Shown: positions 35,968-46,610, counted from the stretch's first letter. The stretch: DNA of 64,000 nt from a bacterium M00.F.Ca.ET.205.01.1.1 (GCA_004791255.1 SRUQ01000008.1:186001-250000); one strand, 5' to 3'. The notes: a model not told the origin generated them from the letters alone. Numbers and translations are program-made.

Positions 35968-38517
35968 TCAAAACAGGTCCCGGCGCGGATTGGCTTGATC
36001 CCAGACTGCTCTGGCCGCGTTGACCAGTTGGTCGTCCAGCGAACCACTCGCCGGAATTTTCGCCTTGAGTTCGCCGCGCAATTGCTTGAGGGCCGCCGTC
36101 TTGGCCTTCACGCCGAATTTTGTCAGCGTCACCTTGGCGTCCGGCAACTCCTTGCGTAGATCAAGTGCGACCGCAAAGGCCAGGTAACGCACCGCTATCG
36201 CCTGGTCGGCCTTGTCGCCCTTCTGCATTTCGAGGGCGGCGCGATCATAGGCACCGGACTGATCGCCGCGTGCAGTAGCCAGCTCAAGCAGTCTTTGCGC
36301 CTCGGCGAGGTCCTGCACCACGCCGACGCCGTCGCGGTACATGCGGCCAAGGCTGGCCGGAGCATAGGGTTGGCCAAGATCTATGGCCTTCTGAAACAGC
36401 GCCAGCGCCGCCTTCGGATTCTTCTCGATGCCCTGGCCGCTAAGATAATTGCGGCCGAGCAGATTCATCGAATACATGTCCTGGCGCTGAACCCCGGCCT
36501 GCAGGAAGGCGACGGCGCGCGCCGGATCGGCAGGCACGCCGTTGCGGCCCTCGGCAAAAATCGCGGCGAGATCGTTCATGGCATAGGTATGGCCCATTGC
36601 CGCCGCTTTGAGCAGCAGGTCGAGGCCCTTGCCGGTGTCCCGGTCGACGCCATAGCCGTTGAACAAGGCACGCCCCCATGACGCCATCCCGTAGGGATCG
36701 CCCTTGTCGGACGCCGCCGCGTAGAAGGCGTTGGCCTGCTTGCGGTCGATGGGCATTCCCGCGCCCGTCGCGTTGAGGTAGCCGAGTTCGAACACGGCGC
36801 GGACGTGGCCTTTGTCGGCTGCCACCTGGATGGCTTTCTTGGCCTGATCGACCTTGCCGGTCGCCAGCAGCGCGCGCCCCAGTTCGTAGCGGAACCGGGC
36901 GACATCGGGATAGGCTTTCACCGCCGCCTCGCAGGCCTTCACCGCCTGGGCGCCGATTTCGTTCGGCAGCAGGCCCGGAACGACGCCCTGCAGGTCGAGA
37001 GGCTCGCCGGCAGCCTGGTCGCACGGATCGACGCTGGGCGACAGTTTCATGGTGGCGGGCTTGGATGAGCTGCTGTCGGCGCGGATCTCGAAACCGACCT
37101 CGACCGGCGCTGCGGCCCCGATCTGGGGTTCGTAGCGCAGTTGGTCGACTTCATCCGCCATCAGGCTCGACTCCGGCGACAGCGCACGATCCGGCAGGGA
37201 CAGCGTTCCGGTTGCCGGATAGCTCGCGAGTTTCAGGCTGACCGCGGGATCCCTGGTCGGGAAGTCCAGTTTCAGCGGAACCGGGCCGACACCGACCGGA
37301 ACGCTGATCTCGCGGTTCTCGATCGCCTCGGCGGCGCCGGTGATGTGGATGCCTCGTTCCAGCACCTGCTGCTTCTGCTCGGTCTCGAGCGAGGCGACAA
37401 TCTGTTCGCCCTGGGCGCCCTGGCCGTCCTTGACACGGAACACCATGATGCCCTGGGCTTCGCCACCCCAATTGTCATGCGTGGCGTAGGCCAGCATGTC
37501 CACCTCTTCGGGTGCACCGACGCCCTTGGGCACATCCATCTTCAGGCGTGGCAGGTCCCTGCCCGCCATCTGTTCGCCCACCGCGACGGGCTTGCCGTCG
37601 AGCAGCAGGCGGCCAAGCGCGGGCGGCCTTTCGATGCTGACGGTGATCAATCCGCCATCGACATCCACCGGCTCCGGCAGATCCAGCGCGACAGGTCCGA
37701 TACCCGACGGCACGACCTTCTCCAGAACCGGCGGCAGCGACGGCCGGTTGGCGCGCCGCATCAGGACGACCTCGTCAATGAGGGAGGAGTTTTCCCACGG
37801 AACCTGCTTGCCCTCGGTGGCCTCGACTACATCGCGGCGCACCGCGGCCATGACCGTTCTTATCTCCTGGTTCGGCGCCAGCGCCCGGCGAGAGAACGCC
37901 GATGAAAACGGGCTGAGATCGCCTGCTCCGTCATAGGCGACCGCGCCAGGCTCGGTGGCAAAGGCGATTAGCGTGTTCAGCGAGCTTTTGACCTGCGCGA
38001 GCCCGGTGTTGCCTGCGGTGATGAGTTGGTCCCGCAGCCAGTAATCCTTGCGCGGAAACGGATTGTTGCGGCAGGCGTCGAGGATGATCACCTGGATCTT
38101 CGATTTCGCGCGCAATTGCTGCAGGACATCGTCGAGCTTGACCGCCTGGACTTCTATGTCGGCAGCGTTCTTCAGCGAGGCATCCACGGGAATGAGGAAA
38201 TTCTCGCCGCCGATCTGAAAGCCATGGCCTGAATAGTAGACGACGGACAGGTCGGCGCCATCCGCGGCCGCGAGGTAGTTGCGGAACTGCTCCTCGAACT
38301 GCAGCTTGGTGAGGTCCTTGGCGACGAACACTTCGAAGCCGGCCAGCCGGAACGTCTTTGAGACGTCCTCGGCATCCTTGTCAGGATTCTTGAGGACGGG
38401 GATTTCCCGGTATTCGGAATTGCCGATCACGAGGGCGACCCGTCGGTCAGCCGACGCGTCGAAAGTCGTGAACGCCGCTACGAGAAAGACCGCGATCAAT
38501 CCGCAAAGTCGGAGCAT
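35968..38517 (-). CDS. Exported caspase-like (C14) protein with Sel1-like repeats (caspase-like 3)
   Basis: This 849-residue protein has a signal peptide (about 1-23) and a caspase fold (about 24-255) with His98 (YYSGHGFQ) and Cys149 (DACRNNP). A central region (about 260-520) of beta-rich repeats rich in VGVGPVPL-like motifs follows. A helical TPR/Sel1-like array (about 540-760) includes AVFELGYLNATGAGMPIDR, YAMNDLAAIFAEGRNGV and YAPASLGRMYRDGVGVVQD. Sel1 repeats bind proteins. I chose ATG 38517, which gives a clean signal peptide; an ATG at 38574 would place 19 residues ahead of it. The lipoprotein gene follows directly. Confidence 0.88.
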   Translation of the reverse strand: MLRLCGLIAVFLVAAFTTFDASADRRVALVIGNSEYREIPVLKNPDKDAEDVSKTFRLAGFEVFVAKDLTKLQFEEQFRNYLAAADGADLSVVYYSGHGFQIGGENFLIPVDASLKNAADIEVQAVKLDDVLQQLRAKSKIQVIILDACRNNPFPRKDYWLRDQLITAGNTGLAQVKSSLNTLIAFATEPGAVAYDGAGDLSPFSSAFSRRALAPNQEIRTVMAAVRRDVVEATEGKQVPWENSSLIDEVVLMRRANRPSLPPVLEKVVPSGIGPVALDLPEPVDVDGGLITVSIERPPALGRLLLDGKPVAVGEQMAGRDLPRLKMDVPKGVGAPEEVDMLAYATHDNWGGEAQGIMVFRVKDGQGAQGEQIVASLETEQKQQVLERGIHITGAAEAIENREISVPVGVGPVPLKLDFPTRDPAVSLKLASYPATGTLSLPDRALSPESSLMADEVDQLRYEPQIGAAAPVEVGFEIRADSSSSKPATMKLSPSVDPCDQAAGEPLDLQGVVPGLLPNEIGAQAVKACEAAVKAYPDVARFRYELGRALLATGKVDQAKKAIQVAADKGHVRAVFELGYLNATGAGMPIDRKQANAFYAAASDKGDPYGMASWGRALFNGYGVDRDTGKGLDLLLKAAAMGHTYAMNDLAAIFAEGRNGVPADPARAVAFLQAGVQRQDMYSMNLLGRNYLSGQGIEKNPKAALALFQKAIDLGQPYAPASLGRMYRDGVGVVQDLAEAQRLLELATARGDQSGAYDRAALEMQKGDKADQAIAVRYLAFAVALDLRKELPDAKVTLTKFGVKAKTAALKQLRGELKAKIPASGSLDDQLVNAARAVWDQANPRRDLF

Positions 38518-38872
38518 GACAACTGCCTCAACGCCGCACCCTGACGACCACAAGCCCCCAGGTTGCGGCATCAAGGTCTGTTGAAGAACTCACAATCTGT
38601 CGAGACCGCCATAGAGCGAAAGCCGTCGCGACAGCAGGCACCTTCCCCATCCGATCGAGGTCTAAATTACTCCAGAGCCTGGTCATCCGCAATGCGTGTC
38701 AACCGCACCGGCTCGCCCTCGGCTGACCATCAGAGAGTTTGTCACGGGGGCGCCAGGTCGAGCGCGGCAATCGTCTTCGGCGGTGCGGCCGAAAGAGTAG
38801 AGGTCGACCTCGAACCCAGGAAGGCGCGCGCCGCCAGCACAAACAAAATCAGATATTTATGGAGAACGCCGA
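38518..38872. other. Intergenic region between the third caspase-like gene and tRNA-His
   Basis: These 355 bases hold no convincing gene on either strand. The part next to 38517 should carry the promoter of the caspase-like gene, but I cannot point to clear -35 and -10 boxes. The other end is the 3' flank of tRNA-His. Confidence 0.5.
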
Positions 38873-38949
38873 TGGTACCGTTGGCTGGGATCGAACCAGC
38901 GACCTCCGGATCCACAATCCGGCGCTCTAACCATCTGAGCTACAACGGC
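38873..38949 (-). tRNA. tRNA-His (anticodon GTG)
   Basis: The minus strand folds as a full 77-base tRNA: acceptor arms GCCGTTG and CAACGGT, a GAGC D-stem, an anticodon stem CCGGA/TCCGG with loop TTGTGGA (anticodon GTG), a T-arm GCTGG-TTCGATC-CCAGC, then discriminator A and an encoded CCA. It has no G at -1, the discriminator is A73, and the first acceptor pair is G1-U72. These are the known peculiarities of alphaproteobacterial tRNA-His, so they support the taxonomic call. Confidence 0.95.
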
Positions 38950-39117
38950 ACACTTGCCAGAGCAGGAAGGGGGCAGAAATTCGTTCCGCCTGATCCGCTC
39001 TGTCGTTCGGCGATGCGTCCTTACGGGCTTATGGATTCTAATTCAAGGCCTTTGGAAAGCAAAGGCCACTTGCCCACATCGGCGCGCGTTTGACCGGACA
39101 AAAAAGGGGCAAAGAAA

Positions 39118-39232
39118 AAGGCCGGCGGGAGGAGGTGCCGGCCTTTTCCTGTTACGAGCCAGCGGGAGGAGGTGCTGGCTGGTCACCCCGGAGGTAGAGG
39201 GAGGAGGTTCCACCCGCCGGGTATTCTTTGAT
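39118..39232 (-). ncRNA. Anti-Shine-Dalgarno small RNA, alpha-r14/NfeR1-like
   Basis: On the minus strand three identical ACCTCCTCCC motifs occur (complement of GGGAGGAGGT at 39199-39208, 39164-39173 and 39127-39136). The last two are the exact 10-base loops of strong hairpins: 9-bp stem 39118-39126/39137-39145 and 7-bp stem 39157-39163/39174-39180. The first lies in a larger stem-loop (39187-39191/39217-39221). The 9-bp hairpin is followed by a T-rich run, making the rho-independent terminator. Three CCUCC loops are the hallmark of the rhizobial alpha-r14 family (NfeR1 in Sinorhizobium). TATGAT at 39240-39245 may be the -10, giving about 115 bases. The start is inferred. Confidence 0.75.
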
Positions 39233-39263
39233 GGCTACCATCATACGCCTGATCATTTTGATG

Positions 39264-39287
39264 AAAATGCGACCTTTGTCGCATTTT
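39264..39287 (-). terminator. Rho-independent terminator of the phasin gene
   Basis: A perfect 10-bp stem, AAAATGCGAC / GTCGCATTTT, with a 4-base loop lies 17 bases beyond the phasin stop on the minus strand. The stem ends in TTTT. It separates the phasin message from the small RNA. Confidence 0.8.
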
Positions 39288-39304
39288 CGGATCATGCGCC
39301 GATA

Positions 39305-39763
39305 TCAGGCGGCCTTGATTTCCTTGATCGCCTTCTCGAAGGCGGCCTTGATCGGCTTGGAGACGTCCTCGGCCGCCTTGGAAGCAACAGCCTGGAAGTC
39401 CTTGGCCTGCTCTACGGTCGACTCGACGCGCTTGCGCAGGAAGGCGGTCTGCAGTTCGACGACTTCCGACAGCGACTTGGCGCCGATCAGGGCTTCGAGA
39501 TGCGAGAAGCCGGCCTCGGCATTGGCGCGCAGCGCGGCAATGGTCTTGAGCGACAGGTCGCTGGAAACGGTCTTGGCGGTCTCGTAGGTCGACTCCAGAG
39601 CCTTCTGGGTCTCCTCGGCACCGGTCTTCAGTTTGGCGTAGGCCTCTTTCGACTGCTCAACGCCCTTCTCGGCGAAAGCGCGCATCTGGTCGGTGGCCTT
39701 CGAAGCGTCGAAGCTCGGGAATTCAACGTTTTCAACGGTCTCGGCGGTCTTGGTCCTGGACAT
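39305..39763 (-). CDS. Phasin family protein (polyhydroxybutyrate granule coat)
   Basis: This 152-residue, mostly helical, Ala/Lys/Glu-rich protein has the phasin pattern: an N-terminal region with FPSFDASKATDQMRAFAEKGV, a central helix with LKTIAALRANAEAGFSHLEALIGAKSLSEVVELQ, and a C-terminal EDVSKPIKAAFEKAIKE. Phasins coat polyhydroxybutyrate granules and limit their size. There is no signal peptide. Acetoacetyl-CoA synthetase nearby fits polymer turnover. In Sinorhizobium, phasin levels are controlled by a small RNA (MmgR); the anti-SD RNA here lies just downstream of the gene. Confidence 0.88.
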   Translation of the reverse strand: MSRTKTAETVENVEFPSFDASKATDQMRAFAEKGVEQSKEAYAKLKTGAEETQKALESTYETAKTVSSDLSLKTIAALRANAEAGFSHLEALIGAKSLSEVVELQTAFLRKRVESTVEQAKDFQAVASKAAEDVSKPIKAAFEKAIKEIKAA

Positions 39764-39837
39764 ATTCCATCCTTTTCAGCGGCAGCGGCTTTGACAGAAA
39801 GCCGTCTCGTTCATGTATGATGGCAATATAAAGGCAA

Positions 39838-39875
39838 TTTTTGTGCATTGCAATATCTTTGTTGCACTGCACCAT
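39838..39875. promoter_or_regulatory. TGC-rich inverted repeats upstream of the phasin gene, candidate PhaR/AniA operator
   Basis: This segment carries TGTGCATTGCAA, then TGTTGCACTGCACC, two partly symmetric TGCA-containing blocks with GTGCA repeated in both orientations. PhaR (AniA) regulators of alphaproteobacteria repress phasin genes through TGC-rich sites. The position, about 75-110 bases before the phasin ATG, suits such an operator. This is a motif-level inference; no phaR gene lies in the window. Confidence 0.45.
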
Positions 39876-40012
39876 AAATTTTCTTCCGGCCATTAACCAA
39901 GACGCCAAATTCCAGCCTTTGCACGTTCTGGCTTGTGGACCTTCGCGCCGCCGGCTTTTATTAACAAAGCGTTAACTGCAAACTGCCCGCTCCGTGAGGG
40001 TTCGCCAAGCGT

Positions 40013-43000
40013 ATGCCGTCCGAATACTCCTTCCTCGATGTCGCCGTGCTCGACGCGGTCCGCCAGCGCTTTGCCGCCGGCGACGCGATCGCGATCCTGT
40101 CGCTGGACCTGGAGCAGGTGATCTGGGCCAACGGCCCGGGTGCCGCGGTGTTCGGCTATTCCGACATTGAAGTCATCATCGGCGCCGACGCAAGGTTGCC
40201 GCTGATCGCGCGGCGCCAGATCATGGCCACGAGCGGTTTTCCCCGGATCGGCAGCGACCGCGCCATCACGGTGCGGCTGGCGACCGGCATGACCAGCCGC
40301 GCCGTCGGCTTCCAGGCCAGCGCGGTGACGCTGCCCGATGGCGAGGACGCCATCATGCTGGCGGTGCCGGCGGCGCATACCGGTTCGCGAAGCGCGGCCG
40401 AAATCGCCACACGCGCCATCGGCGGCTTAACCGAAGACGGTCATTTCATCGCCTTCATCGATGCCAAGGGCAATGTCGAGGCCGCATCGGACGGATTCTC
40501 GGCGCTCGGCATCCAGCCCATGACGCTCGCCGCACTGGTGGCCGACGTGGCCAATGAAGGCGACCGCATCGTCAAGCGCCTGGTTCCCGGCGGCAACACA
40601 TCCTATCCGGCCGGCCTCGCCCTGCTGACGCCGGAACGCCACCTGCTGGTGGTGATCGACGAGGACAAGCTTGGCGACGGGACGCCGACCGAGGGAGGTC
40701 CGGCGCTCGAGGGTACGCAAACCAAGGCCCATGAGATCGGTGCCGCTGCGGCGTCAGACGGCGAGCAGTCCCTGCCCGACCAGGACAACCAGCCGACAGC
40801 CGGCGAGCCGCAGACCGAAGCAGCCGAACAGCAACCTGTCGCTGCCGTGCCCCAGGGCGAACCTGCCGCTGCCGAGGCCGCCCCTGACGAAACCCCGGAA
40901 CCAGCGGCGCAAGGGGATGTGCGGCCCAGCGAGCAGACACCGCCGATGGCAAACAACGACCAGCCGGCGACAAGCGGGACGCCGGCACAGCACGACCATT
41001 GGTACTTCCATGCCGGCGAGGACGAGGCGCCAGAAGCCGAGGCCGCGCCGGAGCCGGCTGCCGCAGCAGGTTCCGATGTCGCCAAGCAGGATGAGGTTCA
41101 GGCTCCAGTTCCTTCTACTACGGCTTCCGCCGCCAGGACCATCGATCACACGGCGCCGCCGTTGCGCTTTGTCTGGCGCACCGATGCCGAGGGCAGGTTC
41201 AGCGCCCTGTCGCCGGAATTCGCCGATATCGTCGGCAAGCCGGCCGCCGATGTGATCGGCAGGCGCTTCAGGGACGTCGCGGCAACCTTCGGCCTTGACC
41301 CGTCGGGCGAGATCGCCGGACTGCTGGAGCGGCGCGACACCTGGTCCGGCCGTTCTGTGCTGTGGCCTGTGGTCGGCACCGACATGAAGATACCCGTCGA
41401 TCTGGCCGCCCTGCCCGTCTATGGCCGCAGCCGCGCCTTCGAAGGATTTCGTGGCTTCGGCGTTGCCCGCAGCGGCGACGCGCTCGTCGACCCGGAAGCG
41501 ATCGGCATGGCGCTGGTGCCCAATGGCGAGGCCGCGTCTGCGCCGGAGCCGAAGAGCGCCGAACCCGTATCCGAACAGCCCAAAGTTGACGAACCCAAGG
41601 CCGGAGAGCTGAAGGCATCGGATCCGTTCAAGGGCGAGGTGCCGGCACTGACCATCGTGCCGAAGCCGGAACGGCGCTTCGCCGACAAGGTGATCCGCCT
41701 GGCCGAACATCGCCAGCCCGCCAACGACAAGGGCCCGGACAAGGGCCTGTCGATGCTGGAACGGTCCGCCTTCCGCGAGATCGGCGAGCGGCTGAAGAAG
41801 GACAGCAGCGCAGCCGAGCCGCCGGCGGCCGAAAAGCCCGTCATCGAAAGCCAGGCAGAACCGGCGGTCGCACCACCAGCCGAGCCGGTAGCGCAGACAC
41901 CGGCGGAAATTCCGGCCGCAAAAACGGAGGCCTTGCCCTCCGGCGAGGCGACGCCCGATGCTGTTCAGGGCGACGAACAGACAGTGGCCGGCGAAACCCT
42001 TTCGGCAGAACCAAGGGACGACGCGGAGCTGGCCGAAGCATCCGATGCCGAGGACGAAGCGGATCTCGCGCGGCTCGACGGCGCTCATCCGGATGACGTG
42101 GTTCGCGACGAAGCCACCGACCCCTTGCCCGCCGCGACGGGCTCGCTGCTCAGCTACGCCGGCAGCAGCGACGAACCCGGTCCTGTCGCGGACAATGAGC
42201 AACCCACGGCCTCCGGGCCGGCAGCAGCCGAACCGGAAAGCGCCGAGCCCGTGGCGACTGCCGAAGAAGCGGCAAGCGCCGACGACGACAGCATGACGGC
42301 GGCCGATTTTCGCGATGCCGAGGACAATGAGGATTGGGCCGACGGCGAGGAAGCCACCGCGGTTGATGACCGGGCTGCCGCGCATGCCGAGGCAACGACC
42401 GCCGACGACGAACAGGCAGCCGAGCCCACCGACGAGACGATCAGCGCAACCGACGCGGCCGAGACATCAGTGCAACGGCCGCGCCTGCAGGTGCCGCCGC
42501 TCAGGACGGAAGGGTTCGTGCCGTCGGCCTTTTCCGCCGGAGACGAGCACAAGGCGCCCGATACCTCGCTGCTCAGCAAGCTGCCGGTGCCGCTCATCAT
42601 CCATTCGGGCGACCAGTTGCACTATGCCAACGAGGAATTCCTCGATCTGACCGGATACGAGACGCTTGAGGACCTTGAGGATGCGGGCGGCCTGGGCGCG
42701 CTGTTTGCCGACCCCTATGCCGATGACGGCATCTCGGACGGCACCGACCGCGCCTTGCGGTTGAAGACGAATGACGGCCAGGAATTCCCGATCGAAGCCA
42801 TCCTGCGCTCGATTCCGTGGCGCGACGGCAAGGCACTGATGCTGGTGGTGCGCCGTTCCGGCGAAGACGACGCGCCGGCGGCACTGCACGCGATTGGCGA
42901 CGAGCAGACGCAGCCCGACATTTCCGAGCTCAAGGCTCGCATCGCCGAGATGCGGACGATCATCGACACCGCCACCGACGGCGTCGTGCTGATCGGCCGC

Positions 43001-44047
43001 GATGGCGCCATCCGCTCGATCAGCCGTCCGGCGGAAGCGCTGTTCGGCTTCGACAGCGACGAGGTGACCGGCAAGGCCTTCGCCTCGCTGTTTGCCATCG
43101 AAAGCCAGCGCGCGGCGCGCGACTATCTCAACGGCCTCTCCGAGCCCGGCGTGGCGAGCGTGTTGAACGACGGCCGCGAGGTGATCGGGCGCGAGGCGCA
43201 GGGCCGCTTCATTCCGCTGTTCATGACCATCGGCCGGCTGCCCGGCGACAGCGGCTTCTGTGCGGTGGTGCGCGACATTACGCAGTGGAAACGAGCCGAA
43301 GAGGACCTGACCCAGGCGCGTGCCGTGGCCGAACGCGCCTCCTCGCAAAAGACCGATTTCCTCGCCCGCATCAGCCATGAGATCCGCACGCCGCTCAATG
43401 CCATCATCGGCTTTTCCGAACTGATGGTGGACGAGAAATTCGGGCCGGTGGCCAATGACCGCTACCGCGACTATCTGCGCGACATCAACCGTTCGGGCAA
43501 CCATGTGCTCGACCTGGTCAACGACCTGCTGGACATTTCGAAGATCGAGGCCGGCCAGCAGGAGATGGCCTATGAGGCCGTCTCGCTCAACGACACGCTG
43601 GCCGAGACCGTGGCGATGATGCAGCCGCAGGCCAACCGCGAACGCGTCATCATCCGCTCCAGCTTCGCGTCGCGGCTGCCGGAAGTGGTGGCCGACCTGC
43701 GCAGCGTGCGCCAGATCGCCCTCAACATCCTGTCCAATGCCATCCGCTACACCCAGGCCGGCGGCCAGGTAATCGTCTCGACCGCCTACGAAACCTCGGG
43801 CGACGTGGTCATGCGGGTGCGCGACACCGGCATCGGCATGAGCCAGGCCGAGATCGAGCAGGCGCTGAAGCCGTTCAAGCAGATCAACGCGCTGAAGCGC
43901 GGACGCGGCGACGGCACCGGGCTTGGACTGCCGCTGACCAAGGCGATGGTGGAGGCGAACCGCGCCCGCTTCACCATCAATTCGACGCCTGGCGAAGGAA
44001 CGCTGGTCGAGGTCGCCTTCCCGTCAACCCGGGTGCTTGCCGAGTAG
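40013..44047 (+). CDS. pdhS: PAS-domain sensor histidine kinase, PdhS-like cell-cycle kinase
   Basis: This 1344-residue protein has no signal or clear membrane segment, so it is probably cytosolic. It has an N-terminal PAS-like region (about 20-110), a second around 380-480 and two near the C-terminus (about 855-950 and 980-1085). Between them lie long acidic Ala/Glu/Pro-rich linkers. The HisKA domain has His1122 in ISHEIRTPLNAIIGFSELM, then an HATPase domain with ILSNAIRYT, DTGIGM and GTGLGLPL. This core matches the PdhS/PleC/DivJ group that acts on DivK. Brucella PdhS is about 1035 residues; the extra length lies mostly in the linkers. Confidence 0.82.
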   Translation: MPSEYSFLDVAVLDAVRQRFAAGDAIAILSLDLEQVIWANGPGAAVFGYSDIEVIIGADARLPLIARRQIMATSGFPRIGSDRAITVRLATGMTSRAVGFQASAVTLPDGEDAIMLAVPAAHTGSRSAAEIATRAIGGLTEDGHFIAFIDAKGNVEAASDGFSALGIQPMTLAALVADVANEGDRIVKRLVPGGNTSYPAGLALLTPERHLLVVIDEDKLGDGTPTEGGPALEGTQTKAHEIGAAAASDGEQSLPDQDNQPTAGEPQTEAAEQQPVAAVPQGEPAAAEAAPDETPEPAAQGDVRPSEQTPPMANNDQPATSGTPAQHDHWYFHAGEDEAPEAEAAPEPAAAAGSDVAKQDEVQAPVPSTTASAARTIDHTAPPLRFVWRTDAEGRFSALSPEFADIVGKPAADVIGRRFRDVAATFGLDPSGEIAGLLERRDTWSGRSVLWPVVGTDMKIPVDLAALPVYGRSRAFEGFRGFGVARSGDALVDPEAIGMALVPNGEAASAPEPKSAEPVSEQPKVDEPKAGELKASDPFKGEVPALTIVPKPERRFADKVIRLAEHRQPANDKGPDKGLSMLERSAFREIGERLKKDSSAAEPPAAEKPVIESQAEPAVAPPAEPVAQTPAEIPAAKTEALPSGEATPDAVQGDEQTVAGETLSAEPRDDAELAEASDAEDEADLARLDGAHPDDVVRDEATDPLPAATGSLLSYAGSSDEPGPVADNEQPTASGPAAAEPESAEPVATAEEAASADDDSMTAADFRDAEDNEDWADGEEATAVDDRAAAHAEATTADDEQAAEPTDETISATDAAETSVQRPRLQVPPLRTEGFVPSAFSAGDEHKAPDTSLLSKLPVPLIIHSGDQLHYANEEFLDLTGYETLEDLEDAGGLGALFADPYADDGISDGTDRALRLKTNDGQEFPIEAILRSIPWRDGKALMLVVRRSGEDDAPAALHAIGDEQTQPDISELKARIAEMRTIIDTATDGVVLIGRDGAIRSISRPAEALFGFDSDEVTGKAFASLFAIESQRAARDYLNGLSEPGVASVLNDGREVIGREAQGRFIPLFMTIGRLPGDSGFCAVVRDITQWKRAEEDLTQARAVAERASSQKTDFLARISHEIRTPLNAIIGFSELMVDEKFGPVANDRYRDYLRDINRSGNHVLDLVNDLLDISKIEAGQQEMAYEAVSLNDTLAETVAMMQPQANRERVIIRSSFASRLPEVVADLRSVRQIALNILSNAIRYTQAGGQVIVSTAYETSGDVVMRVRDTGIGMSQAEIEQALKPFKQINALKRGRGDGTGLGLPLTKAMVEANRARFTINSTPGEGTLVEVAFPSTRVLAE

Positions 44048-44086
44048 TCCGATCTGCCGAGGCGGCTCGTGGAAGTGGACAAAGAA

Positions 44087-44108
44087 AAGGCGTCCATTAG
44101 GACGCCTT
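44087..44108 (-). terminator. Rho-independent terminator, probably for the acetoacetyl-CoA synthetase gene
   Basis: A perfect 9-bp stem (AAGGCGTCC / GGACGCCTT) with a 4-base loop lies between the converging kinase and ligase genes. On the minus strand it is followed by TTCTTT, so it best serves the ligase transcript, about 200 bases past its stop. It may also act weakly on the kinase transcript. Confidence 0.65.
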
Positions 44109-44321
44109 GAGAGATGGGATTGCTGTCACAACGGGGACTTGAGCCAAAAGCGGATCCTCCGGGGGCCGAGGAACGGGATTTCTCCCTCAAGTTACGTGCG
44201 ACTATCGGCGCCGGCCCTTAACAACTCCTTACCGGCTCGCCAAAAAGTTTACGAATGTGTACCACTCGTGAAATCTAGGTAAATTCGCGCGACATTTTTG
44301 GTTAACCATACCGCCGGGCGA

Positions 44322-46280
<1,959 letters not shown>

Positions 46281-46498
46281 GATCGATCCTCCGTGAAGCA
46301 CGTCGCGTCCCAAGACCGATATGCTTTAACCCCTGTTTCTCAGGCGCCGCTGTCCCAAAAGCGCCGCGCCGCGTGGCAGGCTCAAGCCGATCGCTTATGC
46401 CTATTGCGCCGCAGCAGAGCAAGATTTTGTTCGGCCAAAGCGCGCAGGTGTGCGCAAATGCCATCGCCGGGCCATAAAGACTTGAAATGCCTCAGCCC
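46281..46498. other. Intergenic DNA upstream of the ligase gene
   Basis: Together with the array that follows, this is a 383-base stretch without a gene. It should carry the promoter of the ligase gene on the minus strand. I see no clear operator or small gene in this part. Confidence 0.45.
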
Positions 46499-46610
46499 GA
46501 AGTCGTAGTGACGACTTGAAGTCGTGGTGACGACTTGAAGTCGTGGTGACGACTTGAAGTCGTGGTGGCGACCTGAAGTCGTGGTGGCGACCTGAAGTCG
46601 TGGTGACGAC
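46499..46610. repeat. Tandem array of 19-bp palindromic repeats
   Basis: Almost six copies of a 19-base unit, GAAGTCGTGGTGACGACTT, lie head to tail. Within each unit AAGTCGT and ACGACTT are inverted repeats, and across each junction ACGACTT-G-AAGTCGT is a 15-bp palindrome. Copies 4 and 5 carry two changes (GGCGACCT). The array ends about 54 bases before the AsmA-like gene. It may be a multi-site operator or a simple minisatellite. Confidence 0.85.

Noticed and set aside
40754-42385. A long open frame on the minus strand opposite the PAS kinase linker region
   Set aside because: The kinase linkers are Ala/Glu/Pro-rich, so the opposite strand stays open by composition. There is no homology or ribosome-binding site.
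46499-46610. A CRISPR array
   Set aside because: The 19-base units are directly adjacent with no unique spacers, and no cas genes are near.
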